A DNA stretch of 55,908 bases from Minwuia thermotolerans. GTDB taxonomy: Bacteria; Pseudomonadota; Alphaproteobacteria; Minwuiales; Minwuiaceae. Both the position numbers and the translations under genes were made by a program. The DNA lies in contig BQJF01000017.1 in the NCBI GenBank assembly GCA_021604565.1, positions 1-55,908 on the forward strand, in the 5' to 3' direction. The notes under the pieces were generated by a model. The model was not told the origin of the DNA and did no database searches. It saw only the letters and a program-made list of their open reading frames with translations. Shown here piece by piece: positions 8,636 to 16,733 of this stretch (positions within the stretch are counted from its first letter, which is position 1; every line of letters starts with the position of its first letter).

Positions 8636-9040
8636 ATGGACAAGGATCTGTTCGAGACCGGGCTCGGAATCCGGAAGTCAGTGGTGGGTGCCGAATATGT
8701 CGACCGCGCCATGGCCGCCGCCGATGCCTTCAACCAGGACTTCCAGAACATGGTGACGGAGTACTGCTGGGGCGGTGCCTGGGGCCGCGAGGGGCTGAGC
8801 CACCGCGACCGCAGCCTGCTCAACCTCGCCATGCTGTCGGCACTGAACCGGCCGCAGGAATTCAAGCTGCACTTCAAGGGCGCGCTGAAGAACGGCGCGA
8901 GCCTGGTGGAAATTCGCGAAGTACTGCTGCAGGTCGCGGTCTATTGCGGTATCCCGGCGGGGGTAGAGGCCTTCCGGCTGGCGCGGCAGGTGCTGGAGGA
9001 AGAAGGCATTGATCCGGATGCGGAGATGAAACCCGAATGA
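8636..9040 (+). CDS. carboxymuconolactone decarboxylase family protein (PcaC-like)
   Basis: A 134-residue all-helical AhpD/CMD-fold protein. It aligns over its whole length with PcaC-type gamma-carboxymuconolactone decarboxylases: a [20 protein letters not shown] opening block, then [18 protein letters not shown] and [15 protein letters not shown]. It lacks a CxxC pair, so AhpD-like peroxidase activity is unlikely. RBS GGGGGGAG precedes the ATG. Its stop overlaps the panB start by four bases (ATGA), showing translational coupling. No other protocatechuate genes are near, so it probably serves an unrelated catabolic step. Confidence 0.88.
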   Translation: MDKDLFETGLGIRKSVVGAEYVDRAMAAADAFNQDFQNMVTEYCWGGAWGREGLSHRDRSLLNLAMLSALNRPQEFKLHFKGALKNGASLVEIREVLLQVAVYCGIPAGVEAFRLARQVLEEEGIDPDAEMKPE

Positions 9041-9852
9041 CCGACCAGAAGCCGATGACCGTGCCCGGGATAAAGGCGCGGAAGGGCGGAATGCCGATTG
9101 TCTCGCTGACCGCCTATGACTACCCGACTGCCAGCGCCATCGACGATCTCGTCGACTTCATGCTGGTGGGCGACAGCCTCGGCATGGTGGTCCATGGGCT
9201 GCCGACAACGCAGGGCGTCACCATGGAGATGATGATCATGCATGGCCAGGCCGTGATGCGGGGCGCACGCCGTGCACTGGTGGTGGTGGACATGCCTTTC
9301 GGATCCTTCGAGGAAAGTCCGGAGATGGCATGCCGCAACGCGGTTCGCATGATGAAGGAAACCGGCTGCTCCGCCGTGAAGCTGGAGGGCGGTCAGGAAA
9401 TGGCCGAGACCATCCGTTTCCTGACCGAGCGCGGGATACCCGTGCTGGCCCATGTCGGCCTGATGCCGCAGAAGGTCGCGATGATGGGCGGATTCCGCAC
9501 GCAGGGCCGCAAGTCGGAGATGGCGCTGAAGGTCACGGCGGATGCACAGGCCGTAAGTGACGCCGGTGCCTTTGCCATGGTGATCGAGGGCACGGTCGAG
9601 CCACTGGCGCGGGAAATCACCGAAACCGTCGCCATTCCCACCATCGGCATCGGAGCCTCGCCGGCCTGCGACGGCCAGATCCTGGTGGTGAACGACCTGA
9701 TCGGGCTGGCCAGCGACTACATGCCGAAGTTCGTCAAGCGCTACGCCGAAGCCTCCGACACCATTCGCAGTGCCGTCAGCGCATACGCCGACGAAGTCCG
9801 TGCCCGCACCTTCCCCGGACCCGAGCATTGTTTCGGCATGCCGAAGGGGTGA
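9037..9852 (+). CDS. panB: 3-methyl-2-oxobutanoate hydroxymethyltransferase
   Basis: A 271-residue TIM-barrel enzyme that adds a hydroxymethyl group from methylene-THF to 2-oxoisovalerate to make ketopantoate. The metal and substrate residues of PanB are all recognisable: Asp in MLVGDSLGM, Asp in [10 protein letters not shown], the Lys/Glu of AVKLEGG, and Glu in MVIEGTVEP. The decameric-enzyme length is normal. panC is not adjacent. Instead the gene is translationally coupled to a CMD-family gene and follows a CoA-transferase, which may mean a second, catabolic PanB-like role; the complete active site fits genuine hydroxymethyltransferase activity. Confidence 0.9.
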   Translation: MTDQKPMTVPGIKARKGGMPIVSLTAYDYPTASAIDDLVDFMLVGDSLGMVVHGLPTTQGVTMEMMIMHGQAVMRGARRALVVVDMPFGSFEESPEMACRNAVRMMKETGCSAVKLEGGQEMAETIRFLTERGIPVLAHVGLMPQKVAMMGGFRTQGRKSEMALKVTADAQAVSDAGAFAMVIEGTVEPLAREITETVAIPTIGIGASPACDGQILVVNDLIGLASDYMPKFVKRYAEASDTIRSAVSAYADEVRARTFPGPEHCFGMPKG

Positions 9853-9856
9853 CTGG

Positions 9857-9898
9857 TTGCCTCAAATGTACATATTCTGTATGTTCGCAGTACGTACA
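9857..9898 (+). promoter_or_regulatory. putative brnTA promoter with TGTAC...GTACA operator
   Basis: TTGCCT (9857-9862) and TATGTT (9880-9885) are spaced 17 bp. The -10 lies inside an AT-rich interrupted inverted repeat running from TGTAC at 9867 to GTACA at 9898. This fits autorepression by the antitoxin, as known for BrnA, but the protein-DNA link is inferred. Confidence 0.45.
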
Positions 9899-9916
9899 AA
9901 TTGATCCGGGACTGCT

Positions 9917-10192
9917 GTGCGATTTCGCTGGAATTCTGAAAAGAACAAGCTGATCCGGCACACACGGGGCATCGACTTCGAGGAAGTGGTGGCGGCGGTC
10001 GAACGCGGGGACCTGCTTGCAGATATCGAGAATCCAGGTGACCGCTTCCCGCATCAGCGGATACTCGTCGTCGCGATTGATGGCTACGCCATCGTGGTAC
10101 TCTATGAGGAAGATGCGGAGGGGCTGTTTCTGAAGACCGCCTATCCCAGTCGCAAGCTGACACGTCTGCTGCTTGATGAGGCCGAAGAATGA
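9917..10192 (+). CDS. brnT: BrnT family toxin
   Basis: A 91-residue protein with the BrnT layout: an N-terminal FRWNSEKNKLIRHTRGIDFEE block, a central strand with RILVVAIDGYAIVVLYEE and a C-terminal AYPSRKLTRLLL helix. BrnT toxins are RelE-fold ribonucleases that stop translation. The start is GTG at 9917. Its stop overlaps the downstream antitoxin start by four bases, and toxin-before-antitoxin is the normal brnT-brnA order. The upstream region is noticeably AT-richer than its surroundings, which may mark a transferred module. Confidence 0.85.
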   Translation: MRFRWNSEKNKLIRHTRGIDFEEVVAAVERGDLLADIENPGDRFPHQRILVVAIDGYAIVVLYEEDAEGLFLKTAYPSRKLTRLLLDEAEE

Positions 10193-10518
10193 GCCGAAAA
10201 CGAAAGCCGCTTCTCGACACACCGTTTCTCGACGAACAGGAGAGAGACGTGATTTCGGCGGTTGAAGCTGCGTTTGAGAAATCACCAGTTTCCCCTCCGG
10301 CAGAGGATCGTCGGGAATTCCTGGCCGATGTTGCGCGGCGCACGATGAACCCGCCGAAGAAGGCGATCACAACGCGTCTGGCACAGGACGACCTCGCGAA
10401 GCTGAAGGCAAGGGCACTCGCGCTGGGTATTCCCTATCAGACCCTGCTCGCCTCCATCGTGCATCGCTATGTCGATGGAACCCTGGTTGATGCAGATCAG
10501 CGCGACACCGGCGCGTAG
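10189..10518 (+). CDS. BrnA/CopG-like antitoxin
   Basis: A 109-residue partner of the BrnT toxin. The C-terminal half (AITTRLAQDDLAKLKARALALG then IPYQTLLASIVHRYVDG) is a ribbon-helix-helix DNA-binding domain of the CopG/BrnA type, which dimerises on the operator. The N-terminal half is charged and would wrap the toxin. The start overlaps brnT by ATGA, ensuring coupled synthesis. Its last 22 bases overlap the 3' end of the convergent DadA-like gene. BrnA itself is usually shorter, so CopG-family antitoxin is the safer name. Confidence 0.82.
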   Translation: MSRKRKPLLDTPFLDEQERDVISAVEAAFEKSPVSPPAEDRREFLADVARRTMNPPKKAITTRLAQDDLAKLKARALALGIPYQTLLASIVHRYVDGTLVDADQRDTGA

Positions 10519-11756
10519 GGTGCCGGATCGATGGTCGGGCGCTGGCCGTCGATCAGGTGGGCGAGCAGGTCGGCGGAACCGGCGGCCATGGTCCAGCCAA
10601 GGGAGCCGTGACCGGTATTGAGGTAGAGGCCTTCCATGTCGCTCGCCCCGATCAGCGGAATGCCGCTGGGTGTCATCGGCCGCATGCCGGACCAGACAGT
10701 GGCGCGGCTGCGGTCACCTGCTTCCGGGAACAGGCAGAACAGGTCATCCAGCACATTGGCGGCACGTTGCTGGTCGATGGCCCGATCGTGTCCGACGATA
10801 TCCGCCTTGCCCGCGACCCGCAGGTTGTCGCCGAGCCGGCTGACCACGAAGCGGTTGCCCTGATCGGTGATGCTGACCCGTGGCGCACGATTGGAGCCCG
10901 CCACCGGCACGGTGGCCGAATAACCCTTCACCGGATAGATCGGCAGGGCCACGCCAAGGCTGCGCATGAGATCCACTGACGCCATACCCAGCGCCACCAC
11001 CACACGCTCGGCGCTGATCTGGTCGCGGTCGGTCTCGACCCCCGTGACGTGATCACAGAATGAATTGATCGACCTGACACGCTCGCCATATCGGAACCGG
11101 ACGCCCGCCGTAGCAGCAACATGCGCCAGTTCGATGGCGAACTGATGCGCATCGCCGGTTTCATCGGTGGGTGCCAGTATGCCCGCCCCGACACGCCCGC
11201 TCGCCACTGCATCGGCCAGAGCCGGTTCCAGTGCCGCGCATCCGTCCGGATCGAGTACCTGCAGCGGAACATCATGGTCTTGCATGACATGGCCGATATG
11301 CGCCAGTTCGGCCTGCGCCTTCTCCGGTCTGTCGTATACCCGCAGGATACCGCGCTGTTCGCGGTGGTAGTTCAGGTCATGGGCCTCGTTCAGCGCCAGC
11401 AGACAGTGGCGACTGTGCTCCGCCAGACGGACCATCGCAGGTGCATTCGCCTGCCAGCGACCGTCGGTACAGTTCCGCACGAACTGCCCCAGCCAGGCCC
11501 ATTGCCGCGGGTCGGCCCGCAGGTTCAGACGGAACGGTGCATTGGCACTTGTCATCCAGCGCAAAGCCAGACGCAGGGATCCCGGTGAGGCCCAGGGCAC
11601 GGCCTCCGACGGGCTGATCTGCGCACCATTGGCAAAGCTGGTCCCGTTTGCCGGTCCCGCCTCCGCATCGACCACGGTCACCTGATGGCCACGCACAGCC
11701 AGGGCGTGGGCCGTCGTCACACCGATGATTCCTGCGCCGAGTACGACGATCCGCAA
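10497..11756 (-). CDS. D-amino acid dehydrogenase-like FAD oxidoreductase
   Basis: A 419-residue flavoprotein of the DadA/glycine-oxidase (DAO) family, oxidatively deaminating D-amino acids or related amines and feeding electrons to the respiratory chain. It shows the dinucleotide-binding VVLGAGIIGVTTAHALA at the N-terminus, SFANGAQISPSEAVPW as in DadA, the NSFCDHVTGVETD middle and the C-terminal GMRPMTPSGIPLIG FAD motif. I use a TTG start at 11756 because a perfect AGGAGG (11764-11769) precedes it and the Rossmann motif begins at residue 2; the frame is open upstream without a better start. It is divergent from the HDAC-like gene and converges on the antitoxin gene with 22 bp overlap. Confidence 0.88.
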   Translation of the reverse strand: MRIVVLGAGIIGVTTAHALAVRGHQVTVVDAEAGPANGTSFANGAQISPSEAVPWASPGSLRLALRWMTSANAPFRLNLRADPRQWAWLGQFVRNCTDGRWQANAPAMVRLAEHSRHCLLALNEAHDLNYHREQRGILRVYDRPEKAQAELAHIGHVMQDHDVPLQVLDPDGCAALEPALADAVASGRVGAGILAPTDETGDAHQFAIELAHVAATAGVRFRYGERVRSINSFCDHVTGVETDRDQISAERVVVALGMASVDLMRSLGVALPIYPVKGYSATVPVAGSNRAPRVSITDQGNRFVVSRLGDNLRVAGKADIVGHDRAIDQQRAANVLDDLFCLFPEAGDRSRATVWSGMRPMTPSGIPLIGASDMEGLYLNTGHGSLGWTMAAGSADLLAHLIDGQRPTIDPAPYAPVSR

Positions 11757-11782
11757 CGTCCCACCTCCTGTAACCTGTGACT

Positions 11783-11814
11783 GGCCCCTGCAACCGGCCC
11801 CTGCAACCGGCCCC
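11783..11814. repeat. 13-bp tandem direct repeat
   Basis: GGCCCCTGCAACC is repeated exactly at 11783-11795 and 11796-11808 and followed by a partial third copy (GGCCCC). It lies in the 102-bp gap between the divergent DadA-like and HDAC-like genes and is therefore a possible regulatory or slippage-prone site. Confidence 0.7.
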
Positions 11815-11858
11815 GCGACGGCTTGCCGGGGCCTGCCGTCTGGTCCAACATCCGACGC

Positions 11859-12881
11859 ATGAAAGTCATATACAGTCCGAAACAGGAACTGCACGCGCCG
11901 GAGTCATTCATCTCCAGCGGACGTGTCCTCCCCAGTCCCGAATGTCCAGAACGGGCCGACCGGCTTTTTGCCGCAGTCCGCGGCGCGGGGCATGAGATCA
12001 CTGCGCCCGATCCGGCACCGGAAAGCGCCATCGCCGCCATCCACAGCATCGATTACCTCCGTTTCCTGGCCACCGCGCATGAACGCTGGCAGGCGCTGCC
12101 CAACCCCTCGCCGTCGGTCATTCCCAACATGCATCCGGGTCGGCACATGGAGCACTATCCGGCGCATGTCATCGGACAGGCGGGCTGGCACATGGCCGAC
12201 ACGGCCTGTCCCATCGGTGCGGGCACCTGGGAAGCGGCACGGGCCGCGGCGGACTGTGCCGTAACCGCCGCCGCAGACGTCCTCAGCAACGGATCACCCG
12301 CCTATGCGCTCTGCCGCCCGCCAGGACACCATGCCTATCACGACCAGGCTGGCGGATTCTGCTTCCTGAACAATGTCGCCATCGCCGCCGACTGGGTGCG
12401 GGAACAGGGCCATCGCGCGGCGATCCTGGATATCGACGTTCACCACGGCAACGGCACGCAGGGCATCTTCTATCACCGCAAGGACATCTATTTCGTCTCC
12501 GTCCATGCGGACCCGAGCAACTTCTATCCGTTCTTCGCGGGCTACGCGGGGGAGCGTGGTGCGGGCGAAGGGCTGGGGTTCAACCTGAACCTGCCACAGG
12601 CGCCGGGCACCAGCGATGATGGCTGGCTGCAGACCATCGACCATGCGCTGACGGAGCTGCAACGCAACGGTACCGAAGTCCTGCTGCTGTCACTCGGCCT
12701 GGATCCGCAGGAGAATGATCCGCTGGGCGTCCTGAAGATCACGACGGAGGGCTTTCGGCGTGCAGGTGCCGCAATCTCCGCCTTCCCCGGCCCGGTGGCG
12801 ATCATTCAGGAGGGTGGTTACCTCTGCGAGGAGCTGGGCGCAAATCTCGCCGCCTTCCTTGACGGTTTCGAGAACGGCTGA
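11859..12881 (+). CDS. histone deacetylase-family / acetylpolyamine amidohydrolase-like protein
   Basis: A 340-residue zinc hydrolase of the arginase-deacetylase fold. Catalytic elements are complete: PPGHHAY (His157, His158), the zinc motif DIDVHHGNGTQ (Asp193, His195), the third zinc ligand Asp282 in LGLDPQENDPLG, and EGGYL with the transition-state Tyr. Size and sequence best fit bacterial acetylpolyamine amidohydrolases, which release acetate from acetylputrescine or similar. The start ATG at 11859 matches the family start MKVIYSPKQ. It is divergent from the DadA-like oxidase, so the pair could deacetylate and then oxidise an amine; that link is inference. Confidence 0.9.
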   Translation: MKVIYSPKQELHAPESFISSGRVLPSPECPERADRLFAAVRGAGHEITAPDPAPESAIAAIHSIDYLRFLATAHERWQALPNPSPSVIPNMHPGRHMEHYPAHVIGQAGWHMADTACPIGAGTWEAARAAADCAVTAAADVLSNGSPAYALCRPPGHHAYHDQAGGFCFLNNVAIAADWVREQGHRAAILDIDVHHGNGTQGIFYHRKDIYFVSVHADPSNFYPFFAGYAGERGAGEGLGFNLNLPQAPGTSDDGWLQTIDHALTELQRNGTEVLLLSLGLDPQENDPLGVLKITTEGFRRAGAAISAFPGPVAIIQEGGYLCEELGANLAAFLDGFENG

Positions 12882-12919
12882 GGGGCTGGCAGGGGACCGC
12901 GAGCAAGATCTATCGCAAC

Positions 12920-13588
12920 CTACTCGAAAGGAATGCGCCAGTCCTTCATGGGGCACTTGTCCTGCTCGGCGCGATAGGCGCTGCGGGTATCCAGCGCGCC
13001 ATTCCGGCGTGTCGCCTGTTCATCGACACGTCGCCGGGCATCACCGACCAGAACATTGATCGCCTGCCGGAAGCGTTCGACGGCCACCTGGATGGATTCT
13101 GCCGGAATCGACTGGCGCAGGGACTGCGCGCTCATGTCGTTCTCAAGCTCCGAGAGCAGGTTCTCTGCCGCCTCACGGAAGACTTCGACGTGCCTGTCCT
13201 CATGCGCCAGGGTCACGCGGTAGGGACAACTGTCGGGATCCAGCTCGCGCGCGACATAGATCCTCACCGGCCCGGCGACGATATTGACCACCAGGCGCGA
13301 CAGGGCATAGCAGCCCCGGTCTGCCGCAAGTTCCGATACCAGGAGGTTTGTCCGCACATGCAGTGACGATTCAGTGGAGCCGAGTTTCCGCCGGTTGGCG
13401 CCGGGAAAGCCCTGGCCGCGCCGACGGGAGGCGGGCAGGGCAGCGGAGGCAAGGTCCTGGATCAGTTCCGGCTCCAGCCATTCGATGCTCGCCCGGAAAT
13501 CCGCCGCCTCGGCCACCGGACAATCGGCAGCATGGCTGACGCCCATCATCAGCAGCAGGGCGAGAATGACTGAAGCAGTTTTCGACAT
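12920..13588 (-). CDS. exported protein of unknown function with HExxH motif
   Basis: A 222-residue protein with a clear Sec signal peptide (MSKTASVILALLLMMGVSHA, cleavage before ADCP). The mature part has four cysteines, suggesting two periplasmic disulfides, and a HEDRH sequence in YRVTLAHEDRHVEVFREA that fits the zinc-metallopeptidase HExxH pattern on a helix. I do not recognise the family with certainty; DUF922-like exported proteins have a similar cysteine-then-HExxH arrangement. It stands alone, convergent with the HDAC-like gene and divergent from the isomerase gene. Protease activity is a hypothesis only. Confidence 0.75.
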   Translation of the reverse strand: MSKTASVILALLLMMGVSHAADCPVAEAADFRASIEWLEPELIQDLASAALPASRRRGQGFPGANRRKLGSTESSLHVRTNLLVSELAADRGCYALSRLVVNIVAGPVRIYVARELDPDSCPYRVTLAHEDRHVEVFREAAENLLSELENDMSAQSLRQSIPAESIQVAVERFRQAINVLVGDARRRVDEQATRRNGALDTRSAYRAEQDKCPMKDWRIPFE

Positions 13589-13703
13589 GGTCGCAGCATT
13601 CCAGCAGGTCAGCGGGCGCGCAACCGCTTCTCATGCCATCGAGACGGATTGACGGCTTCGCAGTGACCGCTATCTCGGAGTGCAGACAAGACGGAGCGGA
13701 CGC

Positions 13704-14309
13704 ATGACGCAGGAGATCGAGTTCTGGTTCGATTTCTCTTCCCCCTATGCCTATCTGGCATCGGAGCGGATCGAGGATCTGGCCGCGAAGCATGGGCGCA
13801 ATGTTGCTTGGCGCCCCTTTCTGCTGGGCATCGCTTTCCGCGCGGAGGGCACGAAGCCCCTGACCCACTATGATGCCAAGGGACGCTATTCCACCCACGA
13901 TTTCGCCCGCTCGGCACGGCTCTGGAACATTCCCTTCTCCATGCCGGATCCGTTTCCGGCGGCGGCGCAGGACGCATCGCGACTGTTCATCTGGCTGGAC
14001 CGGCATCAGCCGCAACAGGCCGTGCCGTTCCTGCACGCCATCTATCGCGCCTATTTCGTCGGCAACCGGTTCATTGGCGACCGGGCGGTCGTGCTGCAGG
14101 TAGCTGGCGAAACGGGCATCGACACGGATCAGGCGGCTGAGGCAATCGCCGATCAGGAGATCAAGGACCGCCTGCGGGAGCTGACCCGGGAAGCGGTCGG
14201 CGACAAGGGAGTCTTCGGCGCCCCGACCATGATCGTCGATGGCGAGCTGTTCTGGGGTGCGGACCGCATCGACATGCTGGACCAGTGGCTGACCTGCGGC
14301 GGCTGGTGA
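13704..14309 (+). CDS. 2-hydroxychromene-2-carboxylate isomerase family protein
   Basis: A 201-residue DsbA/kappa-GST-fold protein. The N-terminal IEFWFDFSSPYAYLASERI carries the Ser that replaces the thioredoxin CxxC and contacts glutathione. The middle helical insert has the NRFIGDRAVV segment, and the C-terminus reads GVFGAPTMIVDGELFWGADR, the cis-Pro loop of the family. HCCA isomerases use glutathione in naphthalene-type degradation, but most genomic members have unknown substrates. Start at 13704 has CGGAGCGGA upstream. No aromatic-degradation genes adjoin it. Confidence 0.9.
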   Translation: MTQEIEFWFDFSSPYAYLASERIEDLAAKHGRNVAWRPFLLGIAFRAEGTKPLTHYDAKGRYSTHDFARSARLWNIPFSMPDPFPAAAQDASRLFIWLDRHQPQQAVPFLHAIYRAYFVGNRFIGDRAVVLQVAGETGIDTDQAAEAIADQEIKDRLRELTREAVGDKGVFGAPTMIVDGELFWGADRIDMLDQWLTCGGW

Positions 14310-14312
14310 GGC

Positions 14313-14807
14313 TCAGTCGCTGTCGGCCAGACCGAGACGCGCATGCCAGGCCGCTATGGATTCCTCGGGATAGCCGCCATGCTGGCGATCTTCCGGATCA
14401 GGCCGGAACATCACCCAGTCCGGCCTGAAGTCCGTCATCAGGTGGGTATGCTCGGGCGGGACCGGCAATGGCGTGTCGATCGCACTGGCCAGCGGATGGA
14501 TCAGTTCCGGCCACCGGGTATCGAACAGCCAGAGATGACTGCCACAGGCTCCGCAGAACCGCCGCTCCGCATTGCTTCGCGATATGGTGCCATCCTCGCC
14601 TTCCATCCGCGCGTGATAGCTGCGGAGTTCCCCCTCCCCCTGAAGGATCTCGAGGCTGGCTGCCTCCGCACCAATGTTGATCGCCGATCCGGCGCCACCG
14701 CCGGTCTTGCGGCAGATGCCGCAATAGCAGACGTTGAAGGGGTAGGGATGCGGGCAGCGCACCCGAAACCGAACTGCCTGACAATGGCACGATCCCTCAA
14801 GCAGCAT
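14313..14807 (-). CDS. GFA family zinc-binding protein
   Basis: A 164-residue protein of the glutathione-dependent formaldehyde-activating fold. Cysteine ligands of both zinc sites are visible: CHC at 7-9, C-x-C-x2-C at 27-32 (CYCGIC) and C-x2-C at 85-88 (CGAC). Genuine Gfa accelerates S-hydroxymethylglutathione formation, but most members of this family have no proven reaction. Start at 14807 is chosen because GGAG lies just upstream and the CHC motif sits at the usual distance. It is 142 bp downstream of mucR on the same strand and convergent with the isomerase gene, with three bases between them. Confidence 0.85.
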   Translation of the reverse strand: MLLEGSCHCQAVRFRVRCPHPYPFNVCYCGICRKTGGGAGSAINIGAEAASLEILQGEGELRSYHARMEGEDGTISRSNAERRFCGACGSHLWLFDTRWPELIHPLASAIDTPLPVPPEHTHLMTDFRPDWVMFRPDPEDRQHGGYPEESIAAWHARLGLADSD

Positions 14808-14949
14808 TCTCCAGGCTCCCCTGCATCCCGTCGGGAAGCAGTTGTGCGGCCCGATCATCAGTGATTCTAGATCGGTCCCGGACCAGAGGGAACCGCATCC
14901 ACGGGAGAAGCCTCGTACAATCTTTGCGCGCAGCAGCGCCGTGCCAATC

Positions 14950-15369
14950 TCAGTCGCTCTGCTTCTTGCCCAGACCACTCTTCCGGGCAAATTCGGAGCG
15001 CTGGCGCGAATAGGCCGGTGCGACCATCGGGTAGTCGGGGGGAAGCAGCCATTTGGCCCTGTACTGCTCAGGCGTCATGCCATAGGCCGCATGGAGGTGC
15101 CGTCGGAGCGTCTTGAGCCTGCGCCCGTCCTCCAGGCAGATCAGGTACTGGTCCTTGACCGACCGCTCTATCGGCACAGCCGGTTTCTGCACCACCTGCC
15201 CGGTCGGCGGCTCACCGCCCTCGATATCGGAAAGCGCGGACCGGGTCTTGTCGATCAGGGAAACCAGACCATCGACACCAATCTCGTTCCTCGCAACATA
15301 GGCGGTCACGATCTGAACAGTCATGTTCATGATACGCGCAAGTGACCCGCTTTCAGTGTCACTGCTCAC
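14950..15369 (-). CDS. Ros/MucR family transcriptional regulator
   Basis: A 139-residue regulator. The prokaryotic zinc finger lies at YLICLEDGRRLKTLRRHLHAA, followed by the conserved YGMTPEQYRAKWLLPPDYPMVAPAY tail split here as GMTPEQYRAKW and LPPDYPMVAPAYS. The second Cys of Ros is Asp (C-L-E-D), so zinc would be held by Cys-Asp-His-His, as reported for Brucella/Mesorhizobium members. The N-terminal 50 residues form the oligomerisation part that lets MucR coat AT-rich DNA and silence genes for surface polysaccharide, motility and cell cycle. The 680 bp upstream is gene-free and partly AT-rich, consistent with autoregulation. Confidence 0.93.
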   Translation of the reverse strand: MSSDTESGSLARIMNMTVQIVTAYVARNEIGVDGLVSLIDKTRSALSDIEGGEPPTGQVVQKPAVPIERSVKDQYLICLEDGRRLKTLRRHLHAAYGMTPEQYRAKWLLPPDYPMVAPAYSRQRSEFARKSGLGKKQSD

Positions 15370-15522
15370 CCGTTATCCCCCAAGATACTGCACCGACGTC
15401 TTGCCAGCATTTCAGACAGTTGAATTAAGTCCTTGCTTTCAAACAACATGCTGATCAGACAAAACAGGAATTGCAACCGAAAACAGCATTGAACCACACA
15501 GCGCCATCAAGGGTGGAGGAAG

Positions 15523-15570
15523 TGCATTCTGAATGCAGACGAGGCGCATTGCTTCATGCATTGCAATGCA
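15523..15570. promoter_or_regulatory. paired TGCATT-n-AATGCA palindromes upstream of mucR
   Basis: TGCATTCTGAATGCA (15523-15537) and TGCATTGCAATGCA (15557-15570) are perfect inverted repeats whose starts are 34 bp apart, close to three helical turns. They lie 154-201 bp upstream of the mucR start. The spacing looks like a two-site operator for a dimeric regulator, identity unknown. Confidence 0.5.
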
Positions 15571-15964
15571 GGGACGCCCAGGCAGCCACGGCCAGGAGAA
15601 TGGCCGGTTCGCAGGCAGTCTCGGCAACTGTGCGCATATCGGTGCACATGGGCGCGGCCAGAGGAGCAGCAACGTGCTGCGCCACTGTTGCGGAGGAAAC
15701 GCCGTCAGAGGCCGACCTCAACAGATAATCATGTCGACATCGCACGACACCATTGCTTTCGTTGCATACCTCATGAGCTGATGGCAGCAGCCAGACTCCG
15801 GGGCGTCATTGGCCGGGAACGCATGGTGCCTGGTCGGGCTGTGGAGACCGCTGCCACAGGTTCGGGACACGACAGGCGTCGTCCCCGGCGTGCGCCGGAT
15901 CGCTGAAGACCAGCCCCCTCGCGGCTCCCGCTCAGCCGACCCCCGATCTCGCCTCTTGCACGTT

Positions 15965-15983
15965 TCAGTTGCGCATCAACTGA
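15965..15983. repeat. inverted repeat TCAGTTG-n5-CAACTGA
   Basis: Perfect 7-bp arms flank CGCAT, 70 bp beyond the 3' end of the nitroreductase gene. It could be an operator or a weak transcription end; there is no T-run. Confidence 0.4.
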
Positions 15984-16052
15984 CACATGAGGGTAGTCGG
16001 GCCGCACGATCGACCCGACATACGGGGCCAGCATGATCCGATCTTCGCGTGA

Positions 16053-16733
16053 TCAACCGTCGAAGCCGACGAACCTGGCAACCTCGGAGACCGGCCGCCG
16101 GACCGATTTCACGGTGTTGGCGGCAAATTCCTCGTCCGGATAGCCCATCGCGACACAGGTCATGATCACCTGATCCTCGGGGATCTGCGCATGCTCGCGA
16201 ACCACCGCCGACTGCATGATGCCCTGCCCGTTGATGACCGCCCCCAGACCCCGGGTCCATGCGGCCAGAACAAGACCATAGGTCACTGCGCCCAGATCGA
16301 AATGCGCCACCGTCGCGCCAGGATCGAGATCCTTGTCATAGGTCACGACGATCGAGACCGGGGCATCGAACTGGCGGAAACCACGCATGACCCAGTCCTG
16401 CCGCCTTTCCTTGTCATACCGTTCAATTCCCATCGCCTCGAAAAGCTGCACGGCGATGTCGATCTGCCGCTGGCGGTGCACTCCCTCGTACTCCCCATGT
16501 GTCGGGATCTCGCGCTGCGGCTTGATGCCGGCCAGCATCCGCTCGCTGTTGCCCTGCCGGATCCTGTCCAGCGGCTCCCCCGTCACGACATGCAGATGCC
16601 AGGGCTGGGTATTCATCGACGATGGCGCTCCGGTCGCCAGATCAATGATTTCCTCGATCAGCGCCTGCGGCACCGGATCAGGCTTGTAGCCACGGATACT
16701 GCGACGCGCGCGCACCAGTTCGTCGAATTGCAT
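16053..16733 (-). CDS. nitroreductase family protein
   Basis: A 226-residue FMN oxidoreductase. FMN-binding residues are seen in RARRSIRGYKPDPVP near the N-terminus, the GAPSSMNTQPWHLHVV loop, and the C-terminal GLGAVINGQG and MTCVAMGYPDEE segments. It probably reduces nitro, quinone or related substrates with NAD(P)H. Start at 16733 is preferred because GGGGAAG precedes it; in-frame upstream ATGs lack such a site and would add residues outside the fold. Divergent from the histidine kinase gene over 179 bp. Confidence 0.9.
   Translation of the reverse strand: MQFDELVRARRSIRGYKPDPVPQALIEEIIDLATGAPSSMNTQPWHLHVVTGEPLDRIRQGNSERMLAGIKPQREIPTHGEYEGVHRQRQIDIAVQLFEAMGIERYDKERRQDWVMRGFRQFDAPVSIVVTYDKDLDPGATVAHFDLGAVTYGLVLAAWTRGLGAVINGQGIMQSAVVREHAQIPEDQVIMTCVAMGYPDEEFAANTVKSVRRPVSEVARFVGFDG

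Larger units (their letters stand above)
15370..16052. other. 683-bp gene-free region between mucR and the nitroreductase gene
   Basis: No open frame here has a convincing start, codon pattern or recognisable product. The part next to mucR (about 15400-15500) is AT-richer than the rest and is probably its promoter zone. Two TGCATT...AATGCA palindromes and a TCAGTTG...CAACTGA inverted repeat are annotated separately. The 15780-16040 segment has many weak frames on both strands and could be a decayed gene, but I cannot identify it. Confidence 0.6.

Noticed and set aside
15771-16034. Weak frames in the 683-bp gap near the nitroreductase gene
   Set aside because: No start signal, no recognisable sequence and competing frames on both strands; could be decayed coding DNA but cannot be supported as a gene or pseudogene.
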